Of a stretch of DNA of 12,992 nt, positions 5,980-12,399 are shown piece by piece. The translations under genes were made by a program, and so were the position numbers. Under the pieces are notes generated by a model. It saw nothing but the letters and a program-made list of their open reading frames with translations. It made no database searches and was not told the origin of the DNA. Position 1 is the first letter of the stretch, and each line of letters opens with the position of its first letter. Source of the DNA: Micromonosporaceae bacterium. GTDB taxonomy: Bacteria > Actinomycetota > Actinomycetes > Mycobacteriales > Micromonosporaceae. The stretch covers positions 1-12,992 of the forward strand of contig JADGGF010000070.1 of the NCBI GenBank assembly GCA_019690055.1, given 5' to 3'.

Positions 5980-6267
5980 TGACCGGCCCAGCCGGGACCA
6001 GAGCGCCAACGTCGTGAGCACCAGCGCGAACCCGAAGGCCAGATCCTCGATCGGCGCGCCGGCCAGCCGGGGGCCGAGGATCGCCGCCGGGTCGTACCGC
6101 ACCACGCCCCGACCGGCCAAGACGCCGTTGGCGAGCAGCTGGAAGAACAGGATGATCGCGTAGCTGAGCCAGAACACCCGCCTGAGCACCAGCCTCGTGC
6201 GCAGCCCGACGAGGTCGACCGCGAGGGCGGCGGCCACAGCCAGCCCGGCCGCGACGGTGTACGTCAC
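5917..6267 (-). CDS. crtYd: Lycopene cyclase domain protein, CrtYd-like subunit
   Basis: The 116-residue hydrophobic protein has about three membrane segments and the diagnostic PIED motif at 72-75 followed by LAFGFAL, as in CrtYd/CrtYf subunits of heterodimeric actinobacterial cyclases. With its partner it would cyclise an end group of lycopene or a C50 carotenoid in the membrane; beta versus epsilon ring cannot be told. The GTG start at 6267 overlaps the crtYc stop by 4 bp (GTGA), so the two are translationally coupled. The recognisable domain ends near residue 93. The remaining residues are a polar repeat tail (GRSQSDQSQP type) encoded by the 30-bp DNA repeat, which looks like a later addition by readthrough into repeat DNA. 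Confidence 0.85.
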   Translation of the reverse strand: MTYTVAAGLAVAAALAVDLVGLRTRLVLRRVFWLSYAIILFFQLLANGVLAGRGVVRYDPAAILGPRLAGAPIEDLAFGFALVLTTLALWSRLGRSPLGRSQSDQSQPGRSQSDQS

Positions 6268-6617
6268 CGGGTCACCCGCCGCCCACCGGACCCGGCCGCC
6301 GCAGCGCGCCGGGCGAGCACCCGCCGTACGGCTTCAAACCCGAGGATCGCGCACAGCGGTATGACCAGGAAGAACAGAACCTCCTCGATGGGTAGTCCGC
6401 CCGGCAGCCACACCCCGACGACCTGCCCCTCATCGAACCACCAGTGCCCGGCCGCGACGGCCGCGACGTCCCAGGCGAGGAACCCGGCCGCGACCGGCAC
6501 CAGGGTGAGCGCCAGCCGGCGCCACTGCCGCAGCACGCCGACCCGCAGGACGGGCTCGAGCCACAGCGCGCCGACCAGGCACCCGGCGAGGACCGCGAGG
6601 TAGGTCACCGTGCCCAC
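6264..6617 (-). CDS. crtYc: Lycopene cyclase domain protein, CrtYc-like subunit
   Basis: The 117-residue protein has about three hydrophobic segments, an N-terminal TYLAVLAGC helix and the PIEE motif at 76-79 followed by VLFF, characteristic of CrtYc/CrtYe subunits. It is expected to pair with the downstream CrtYd-like protein to form the membrane cyclase. The start is either GTG 6617 (protein beginning MGTVTYL) or GTG 6608 (beginning MTYL). I chose 6617 because related proteins carry two or three residues before TYL; a GGGTGG tract could serve the 6608 start instead. It is divergent from the PASTA kinase homologue. No phytoene synthase, desaturase or elongase lies in the window, so the carotenoid genes must be split over loci. 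Confidence 0.86.
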   Translation of the reverse strand: MGTVTYLAVLAGCLVGALWLEPVLRVGVLRQWRRLALTLVPVAAGFLAWDVAAVAAGHWWFDEGQVVGVWLPGGLPIEEVLFFLVIPLCAILGFEAVRRVLARRAAAAGSGGRRVTR

Positions 6618-6630
6618 CCGTCAACCCTGA

Positions 6631-6672
6631 CACAGGGCCGGCGGCACAGGGCCGGCGTCACAGGCCGGCCGG
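6631..6672. repeat. 14-bp tandem repeat between crtYc and the kinase homologue
   Basis: Three 14-bp units start at 6631, 6645 and 6659. The first two differ at one base (CACAGGGCCGGCGG and CACAGGGCCGGCGT), the third at a few. They lie in the upstream region shared by crtYc (-) and the kinase homologue (+). Confidence 0.8.
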
Positions 6673-6746
6673 CCGGGGTCGGCGGGCGACCCTCCGGGTG
6701 CCGCACCCCACGGCGGCGCCAGACGGCCGGCAGCGCCGTTCGCCAG

Positions 6747-6752
6747 TACACT
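6747..6752 (+). promoter_or_regulatory. -10 element TACACT of the kinase homologue (leaderless)
   Basis: TACACT fits TANNNT and ends 8 nt before ATG 6761. No Shine-Dalgarno sits before that ATG, which supports a leaderless start. A 6-bp inverted repeat (6710-6715 with 6734-6739) flanks the -35 region, but no clear -35 hexamer is seen. Confidence 0.45.
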
Positions 6753-6760
6753 CCCCTGCA

Positions 6761-8755
6761 ATGGACACCAAGGTCGCCGATCCGCTGCGCGGAGCCGTTG
6801 TCGGCGGGCGCTACCGGATCACGGAGCGCCTCGCCAGTGGTCGCACGACCTCGGTCTACCAGGCGCGGGACGAGCGCTTGGACCGCTCCGTGGCGATCCG
6901 CATCGTCAACCCGGAGTACGTGCTCGACAGCGAGGTGCTCGACCGCCTCAACACCGAGGCCCGGACCGTGGCGCACCTGGGCCATCCGAACGTGGTCGCC
7001 GTCTTCGATCAGGGCTCCCATGAAGGGGCGCCGTACATCGTCATGGAGTACGTGCGCGGCCGGGCGCTGCGCGACGTGCTCGCCGAGCGGGGCCGGCTCG
7101 ACCCGATCGAGTCGCTCGCGATCACCGAGCAGGTGCTCGCGGCGCTCGCCGTCGCGCACCGCTCCGGACTGGTGCACCGGGCCGTCAAGCCGGAGAACAT
7201 CCTCGTGGCGCCGCCGCCCAGCAACTCCGGCGACCTGGTCGACGCGGTCGTCAAGGTGGCCGACTTCGGCCTCGCCCGGGCCGCCGACATCAGCCGCAGC
7301 CAGGTGACGCCCCTGCTGGGCTCGACGCCCTACCTCGCCCCCGAGCTGATCGCCGAGGGCCGGGCGGACACCCGGGCCGACGTGTACTCGGTCGGCGTCG
7401 TGCTGTTCGAGATGCTCACCGGGCGGCTGCCCTTCGGGGACGACGCCCACCCGGACGCCTGGCGGCACGTCGAGGAGGACGCCCCGCCGCCCTCCCGGTT
7501 CGTCGACGGCATCCCCCCGATGCTCGACGACGTGGTCACCCGGGCGACCCGCAAGGACCCGGCGGGCCGGCCCCGGGATGCGGCCACGCTGCTCGGTCAG
7601 ATCCAGGCCGCTCGGGAGGACGCGGGTGCCCTGACCGGCCCCACCAAGGCCATCGCCCACCCGACGGTTGTCGTGCCGCCCGTGGCGGCCCAGATCGAGC
7701 GACCGTCCTGGGCGCGCCTGCCCGCCTCCCGGGTGAGCGGCCGCTCCGCGCCCCCGGTGAGGAATGGGGTGCACGCTTCCGGTGATGGCGTCGGCGGGCG
7801 CATCCGCGACGCGTTCGCCGCCGGCGGCGGATGGGTGCGCGTCACCGGCAACCGGCTGCGCCACACGCAGAACGGGCGGCGGGCCCTCCTCGCGGGGGTG
7901 ATCGTGCTCGGCCTCCTGCTCATGCTGGGCGGTTGGTGGTTCGGCATGGGGCGCTACACCACGGCGCCGTCGCTGCTGTCACTGACCAAGGACAACGCCA
8001 TCGCCGAGGCCGAGCGGCTGGGCTTCGAGATCACCTTCGGCGCGCGGATGTACAGCGAGACCGTGCCCGCGGACAGCGTCCTGGCCCAGCAGCCGCCGCC
8101 CGGCGGCCGGATCGTGCGTGGCGGCACCATCACGGTGTACCTGTCGCTCGGTCCCGAGCGGTACGCGGTGCCCGACATCGTCGGGCAGGAGATCACCGTC
8201 GCGCTCACCCGGATCCCGCAGCAGTTCGTGGTCGAGCAGGTGGACGGGTACTCCGACGACCTGCCCGTCAACTACGTCGTCGCGACCGAGCCGGTCGCCG
8301 GCACGGTGCTCGCGCCGGGCCAGACCGTCCGGGTGATCGTGGCCCGGGGCCCGTACCCGGTGCACGTTCCGCCGGTCGTCGGGCTGTCGCTCTCCGAGGC
8401 GCAGGGCCAGCTCCGGGCGGCCGGGTTCACCCAGATCACGGTGGAGCAGCGCGACAGCGACGCGCCGCGCAACCAGGTCATCGATCAGACTCCACCGGGC
8501 GGCGCCGGCATGGTCAGCGCCGACGGGCAGGTCGTCACGCTGGTCGTCTCCAACGGGCCGCGCGTGCCGATGCCCGACATGGCCGGGCGACCCTGCCAGC
8601 AGGCGATCAGCGAGCTCGAGGAGTTGGGCCTGCGGGTCGACGTCGACGGTGGCCCCATCGACCGCCAGTTCGGCAACGTGAAGGCGCAGGACCCCGCGCC
8701 GGACACCGAGGTGCAGCCGGAGCAGCAGGTCCGGATCACGTGCCGGTGGCCGTGA
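6761..8755 (+). CDS. Transmembrane PASTA Ser/Thr kinase homologue, probable pseudokinase
   Basis: The 664-residue protein has a Hanks-type kinase domain (about 15-290), a cytoplasmic linker, one membrane helix (about 375-397) and four PASTA repeats outside (about 401-464, 466-531, 532-600, 601-664). PASTA domains of PknB/Stk1 proteins bind muropeptides or lipid II. Key catalytic residues are missing: the glycine loop is ASGRTTSV, the VAIK lysine is Arg47 (VAIR), and the HRD aspartate is Ala141 (HRAVKPEN). DFG (168-170) and the APE motif (in TPYLAPE) remain, as does Asn146. The catalytic-loop-to-DFG link carries a PPPSNSG insert. I infer little or no phosphotransfer and perhaps nucleotide-dependent scaffolding. 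The locus resembles pknL of M. tuberculosis and C. glutamicum. ATG 6761 follows TACACT. The stop overlaps the endonuclease start. Confidence 0.92.
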   Translation: MDTKVADPLRGAVVGGRYRITERLASGRTTSVYQARDERLDRSVAIRIVNPEYVLDSEVLDRLNTEARTVAHLGHPNVVAVFDQGSHEGAPYIVMEYVRGRALRDVLAERGRLDPIESLAITEQVLAALAVAHRSGLVHRAVKPENILVAPPPSNSGDLVDAVVKVADFGLARAADISRSQVTPLLGSTPYLAPELIAEGRADTRADVYSVGVVLFEMLTGRLPFGDDAHPDAWRHVEEDAPPPSRFVDGIPPMLDDVVTRATRKDPAGRPRDAATLLGQIQAAREDAGALTGPTKAIAHPTVVVPPVAAQIERPSWARLPASRVSGRSAPPVRNGVHASGDGVGGRIRDAFAAGGGWVRVTGNRLRHTQNGRRALLAGVIVLGLLLMLGGWWFGMGRYTTAPSLLSLTKDNAIAEAERLGFEITFGARMYSETVPADSVLAQQPPPGGRIVRGGTITVYLSLGPERYAVPDIVGQEITVALTRIPQQFVVEQVDGYSDDLPVNYVVATEPVAGTVLAPGQTVRVIVARGPYPVHVPPVVGLSLSEAQGQLRAAGFTQITVEQRDSDAPRNQVIDQTPPGGAGMVSADGQVVTLVVSNGPRVPMPDMAGRPCQQAISELEELGLRVDVDGGPIDRQFGNVKAQDPAPDTEVQPEQQVRITCRWP

Positions 8756-9630
8756 CGGGCGCCGGAGCCGGCGGCGGGCGGCCCCCGATCGGTGCGCATG
8801 CGCCGGCTGCCGGCGGGCTGGCGAAAGCGGCCCTGCCCTACCTCGACGCGACCGGCGCGACCGCGGTGCAGGTGTTCGTCTCCAACCCGCGCGGTTGGGC
8901 GCTGTCGGCCGGCGACCCGGCGCAGGACGAGGCCTTTCTCGCCGGCGTCACCGAGCGGGCCACCCCGGTCTTCGTGCACGCATCGCTGCTGGTGAACCTT
9001 GGCTCACCCACGCCCGCCACCGTCGAGCACTCGGTCGCGACCCTGACCCACGGGCTGCGGCGGGGCGCCGCGATCGGGGCACGCGGGGTCGTCTTCCACG
9101 CCGGGTCGGCGGTCGACGAGGCTCAGGTCTCCGCCGCGCTCGGTCAGGTCCGCCGGGCGCTGCTGCCGCTGCTGGACGCCGCCGCCGAGGCCGGCGGGCC
9201 GAAGCTGCTGGTTGAGCCCAGCGCCGGTGGCGGGCGTAGCCTCGCCGCCCGGGTCGAGGAGCTGGCCGACTACCTCGAGGCCGTCGACGGCCACCCTTGG
9301 CTGGGGGTCTGTCTCGACACGTGCCACGCCTGGGCGGCCGGGCATGACCTCGCCAATCCGGGCGGCATGACGGCAATGATCGACGCCCTGGTCGCCACCG
9401 TCGGGGCCGAGCGGCTCGCCCTGGTGCACGCCAACGACTCCAAGGACGCGTGCGGATCCCGGCGCGACCGCCACGAGAACATCGGGGCCGGGGCGCTGGG
9501 CGAAGCCGCGTTCGCCGAGCTGCTGGCCCATCCGGTCCTGGCGAATGTCCCGGTGGTGGTGGAGACGCCGACGAGCGGCCCCACCGGTCACGCGGCCGAC
9601 ATCGCCACGCTGCGCCGGCTGGCCCCCTGA
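8752..9630 (+). CDS. nfo: Endonuclease IV (AP endonuclease family 2)
   Basis: The 292-residue protein is a complete endonuclease IV TIM barrel, a base-excision-repair enzyme that cuts DNA 5' of abasic sites and needs three zinc ions. All nine expected ligands are visible: His76 (FVHAS), His116 (FHAGS), Glu155 (LVEPSAG), Asp189 and His192 (CLDTCH), His226 (LVHAND), Asp239 and His241 (RDRHENIG) and Glu271 (VVETP). The GAH near residues 14-16 marks the barrel start. GTG 8752 overlaps the upstream stop (GTGA), so translation is probably coupled to the PASTA protein; in-frame GTGs at 8746 and 8740 are alternatives. Pairing a repair nuclease with a cell-wall-sensing kinase homologue is a positional fact without an evident functional link. 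Confidence 0.93.
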   Translation: MTGAGAGGGRPPIGAHAPAAGGLAKAALPYLDATGATAVQVFVSNPRGWALSAGDPAQDEAFLAGVTERATPVFVHASLLVNLGSPTPATVEHSVATLTHGLRRGAAIGARGVVFHAGSAVDEAQVSAALGQVRRALLPLLDAAAEAGGPKLLVEPSAGGGRSLAARVEELADYLEAVDGHPWLGVCLDTCHAWAAGHDLANPGGMTAMIDALVATVGAERLALVHANDSKDACGSRRDRHENIGAGALGEAAFAELLAHPVLANVPVVVETPTSGPTGHAADIATLRRLAP

Positions 9631-9714
9631 GATCGTGGAAGGCTCCGCACGGGGACACCACCGACCAGGAGCCGCCGACGGAGCAGACGCCGGCACCGTC
9701 GGGACGACCGGCGG

Positions 9715-10737
9715 TCAGCCCTTCAGGATCGACGCCAACACCTCGATGGCCTGGTCGATGGCGGCGTCATCCACGTCGAGGTGGGTGATCAGCCGGCCCA
9801 GGCGCGGGCCGAGCACCGAGACAAGCACGCCGGCCTCCTTGGCCCGCCCGGCCAGCGTGGCGGCGTCCACCGGGGACTTCGTCAGATCGAGCAGCACGAT
9901 GTTCGTCCGTACGGTCGCCGGGTCCACCACGCCGAAGGGGGCCAGCGCGTCGGCGAGGCGGCGCGCCCGGGCGTGGTCGTCGGCGAGCCGGTCGATGTGG
10001 TGCGCCAGCGCGTAGCGTCCGGCGGCGGCCAGGATGCCGGCCTGACGCATGCCCCCGCCCAGGCGCTTGCGGACGACCCGGGCCGCCGCGATCCGCTCGG
10101 CGTTGGAGACCACGACCGAGCCGACCGGGGCGCCCAGGCCCTTGGAGAGGCAGACCGACAGGGTGTCGAACAGCGCGCCGTAGGTCGCCAGAGGCACCCC
10201 GTCGGCGACGTGGGCGTGCCAGATGCGGGCGCCGTCGCAGTGCAGGCCGACCCCGGCGTCGTCGGCGACCGCGCGCAGCTCGCGCAGCGTCGAGAGCGGG
10301 ATGACGGCGCCACCGGCCCGGTTGTGGGTCTGCTCCACGGCGATCGCCCGGGTGGGCACGGCGTGGTACCCCGCCGGACGTACCATCGCCGCCACCGCGC
10401 CCGGGTCGATGCCGGCCCCGACCGCGGGCCACGTACGGGTGGAGATGCCGCCGACCGCGGCGGCCGCGCCCACCTCGTACGTGACCACGTGCGCGTCGGC
10501 GTCGCAGAGCAGCTCGTGCCCGGGCGGCACCAGCGTCTGGATGGCGATCTGGTTGCCCATCGACCCGGACGGCACGAACAGCCCCGCCTCGTGCCCGAAC
10601 AGCGCCGCGACCTCGGCCTCCAGCGCGTTGACCGTTGGGTCCTCGCCGTAGACGTCATCGCCGACCTCCGCGCCGGCCATCGCCTCGCGCATTCCCGGGG
10701 TGGGCTTGGTGACCGTGTCACTGCGCAGGTCGATCAT
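9715..10737 (-). CDS. ltaE: Low-specificity L-threonine aldolase
   Basis: The 340-residue PLP enzyme (fold type I) cleaves L-threonine or L-allo-threonine to glycine and acetaldehyde in the cytoplasm. It opens with IDLRSDTVTKPT, has His83 in the DAHV stretch that stacks on the cofactor, a CDGAR segment for the Asp that contacts the PLP ring nitrogen, and the Schiff-base Lys199 in SKGLGAPVGS, the same number as in the Thermotoga enzyme. Length is normal (about 335-345). The ATG at 10737 has a strong AGAGGAG Shine-Dalgarno 4 nt upstream, unlike the leaderless genes here, which suggests it is read from a leadered or polycistronic message with the upstream DAHP synthase gene 100 bp away. Glycine produced could feed one-carbon metabolism. 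Confidence 0.93.
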   Translation of the reverse strand: MIDLRSDTVTKPTPGMREAMAGAEVGDDVYGEDPTVNALEAEVAALFGHEAGLFVPSGSMGNQIAIQTLVPPGHELLCDADAHVVTYEVGAAAAVGGISTRTWPAVGAGIDPGAVAAMVRPAGYHAVPTRAIAVEQTHNRAGGAVIPLSTLRELRAVADDAGVGLHCDGARIWHAHVADGVPLATYGALFDTLSVCLSKGLGAPVGSVVVSNAERIAAARVVRKRLGGGMRQAGILAAAGRYALAHHIDRLADDHARARRLADALAPFGVVDPATVRTNIVLLDLTKSPVDAATLAGRAKEAGVLVSVLGPRLGRLITHLDVDDAAIDQAIEVLASILKG

Positions 10738-10741
10738 GACG

Positions 10742-10748
10742 CTCCTCT
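10742..10748 (-). promoter_or_regulatory. Strong ribosome binding site of ltaE
   Basis: AGAGGAG on the minus strand, 4 nt before ATG 10737, matches the 3' end of 16S rRNA well. It fixes the start and contrasts with the Shine-Dalgarno-free starts of several other genes in the window. Confidence 0.8.
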
Positions 10749-10767
10749 GTGGACCTTGGAGGGGATC

Positions 10768-10809
10768 GTCCGGGCCAGACTGTCCAACCCGGACCGTCCG
10801 ATGGGGACT
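10768..10809. repeat. Degenerate 14-bp tandem repeat between aroG and ltaE
   Basis: Three 14-bp units start at 10768, 10782 and 10796, all beginning GTCC and sharing roughly half their bases. It is far more decayed than the other arrays, so it could be chance, but period and position fit them. Confidence 0.4.
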
Positions 10810-10837
10810 CAGGGCAGCCGGTGGGGACGCAGACCGG

Positions 10838-12229
10838 TTAGTCGCGCAGCATCTCGGCGACCAGGAACGCGAGCTCCAGCGACTGCTGGGTGTTCAGCCG
10901 CGGGTCGCAGGCGGTCTCGTACCGCTCCTCCAGGTCGGCCTCGTTGATGTCCTGCGCTCCGCCGAGGCACTCGGTCACGTCCTCGCCGGTCAGCTCGACG
11001 TGCAGGCCGCCCGGGTGGGTGTCGAGCTGCTTGTGCACCTCGAAGTACCCCAGCACCTCGTCGACGATCCGGTCGAAGTGGCGGGTCTTGTAGCCGTTGG
11101 AGGACTCAATGGTGTTGCCGTGCATCGGGTCGCACTGCCACACCACGCGGTGCCCGGCCGCGGTCACCTTCTCGATGATCGGCGGCAGCGTGTCGCGCAC
11201 CCGGGTGTTGCCCATGCGCGAGATGAGCGTCAGGCGGCCGGGGATGTTGTCCGGGTTCAGCCGCTCACACAGCTCGATCGCGATCTCGGGCGTGGTGGTC
11301 GGGCCGAGCTTGACCCCGATCGGGTTGGCGATCCGGGACGCGAAGTCGATGTGGGCACCGTCGAGCTGACGGGTCCGCTCACCCACCCAGAGGAAGTGCC
11401 CGGAGAGCGCGTACGCCCGGCCGTTCACGACCCGGGTCAGCGCCCGGTCGTACTCCAGCGCGAGTGCCTCGTGGGAGCAGTACAGCGTCACCGTCCGCAG
11501 CGCCTCGTCGTGGGTGAGCCCGCACGCCTGCATGAAGGCCAGCGCCCGGTCGATCTCGCGGGCGAGCGCCTCGTAGCGCTCGCCGAACTTCGAGGTGCGC
11601 ACGAAGTCGCGGTTCCAGTCGTGCACGGCGTGCAGGTCGGCCAGCCCGCCAGCGGTGTAGGCGCGCAGCATGTTCATGGCCGACGACGAGTTGGCGTACG
11701 CCCGGATCATCCGCTTCGGGTCGGCCACCCGGGCCTCCGGCGTCGCGGTCAGCGAGTTGATCATGTCGCCCCGGTAGGCCGGCAGGCCCAGCGAGTCGGT
11801 CTCCTGCGACCGGGGCTTGGTGTACTGCCCGGCCACCCGGGCCACCTTCACCACCGGCATGCTCGCGCCGTAGGTCAGCACCACCGCCATCTGCAGCAGC
11901 GTGCGGGCGTTGGCCAGCAGGTGATCCTCCGTGTTGTCGGCGAACGTCTCGGCGCAGTCACCACCCTGCAGCAGGAAGGCCTTGCCCTCGGCCACCTGGG
12001 CCAGCTGCTGCCGCAGCATGTCGACCTCGTACGGCGCCACCACCGACGGTACGGTCTCCAGCACCGAGCAGACCTCGGCGACCTCATCGAGGTCGGGCCA
12101 CGGCGGGGTCTGCGCCCGGGGAAGGGTGCGCCAGCGGTCCAGCCCCAGCGCCTCGACCTCGGCGGGGTCGTTGGCCGGGCGGCCGATCTCGAAGCCCGGG
12201 TTCCGGAATTGGTGCCACTCCTGACGCAT
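10838..12229 (-). CDS. aroG: Type II 3-deoxy-D-arabino-heptulosonate 7-phosphate synthase
   Basis: The 463-residue enzyme joins phosphoenolpyruvate and erythrose 4-phosphate, the first step of the shikimate pathway, in the cytoplasm. It is a class II (plant/mycobacterial type) DAHP synthase; the M. tuberculosis enzyme has 462 residues. The four metal ligands are visible: Cys92 (QGGDCAETF), then His in CDPMHGNT, Glu in HVELTGEDVTECLGG and Asp in ETACDPRLN. PEP/E4P-binding stretches such as GQYTKPRS, LPAYRGDMIN and KLGPTT are present. I choose ATG 12229 (MRQEWHQF) because it matches the family N-terminus and has GGAAGG 6 nt upstream; the frame is open back to GTG 12271. The N-terminal segment involved in feedback inhibition in mycobacteria is present, but effector specificity cannot be read. 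Confidence 0.95.
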   Translation of the reverse strand: MRQEWHQFRNPGFEIGRPANDPAEVEALGLDRWRTLPRAQTPPWPDLDEVAEVCSVLETVPSVVAPYEVDMLRQQLAQVAEGKAFLLQGGDCAETFADNTEDHLLANARTLLQMAVVLTYGASMPVVKVARVAGQYTKPRSQETDSLGLPAYRGDMINSLTATPEARVADPKRMIRAYANSSSAMNMLRAYTAGGLADLHAVHDWNRDFVRTSKFGERYEALAREIDRALAFMQACGLTHDEALRTVTLYCSHEALALEYDRALTRVVNGRAYALSGHFLWVGERTRQLDGAHIDFASRIANPIGVKLGPTTTPEIAIELCERLNPDNIPGRLTLISRMGNTRVRDTLPPIIEKVTAAGHRVVWQCDPMHGNTIESSNGYKTRHFDRIVDEVLGYFEVHKQLDTHPGGLHVELTGEDVTECLGGAQDINEADLEERYETACDPRLNTQQSLELAFLVAEMLRD

Positions 12230-12235
12230 GGCATA

Positions 12236-12241
12236 CCTTCC
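12236..12241 (-). promoter_or_regulatory. Ribosome binding site of the DAHP synthase gene
   Basis: GGAAGG on the minus strand ends 6 nt before ATG 12229. It supports this start over the upstream in-frame GTG at 12271. Confidence 0.55.
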
Positions 12242-12274
12242 GCTGCTCGTGAAACAGGATTGGGGGCGCACGGC

Positions 12275-12294
12275 GTCGTGTCACGACCAGACTA
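12275..12294 (-). promoter_or_regulatory. Possible DAHP synthase promoter with adjacent palindrome
   Basis: On the minus strand TAGTCT (12294-12289) fits the TANNNT -10 pattern. Directly downstream, where transcription would begin, is a 13-bp perfect inverted repeat, GTCGTG-T-CACGAC (12275-12287). A repressor bound there would block initiation. No good -35 is visible. The resulting 5' leader would be about 50 nt, with no run of aromatic codons that would suggest attenuation. Confidence 0.35.
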
Positions 12295-12399
12295 CGGCGA
12301 CCGTCGACCGCCCCTCGGGTCACCCAACCCGTACCGCGATGTGAGATTCGCCCGGCCGATGGACCTCGCCCAGCCCGTTGACGACCTTCCCCTATCAAT

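Noticed and set aside
1484..6672. Tandem arrays considered as CRISPR
   Set aside because: Units of 14-31 bp are contiguous or nearly so, with no unique spacers, and no cas genes are present.
12316..12331. Hairpin CGGGT-CACCCA-ACCCG as a terminator of the DUF1028 gene
   Set aside because: Only five base pairs and no T-tract; too weak to call.
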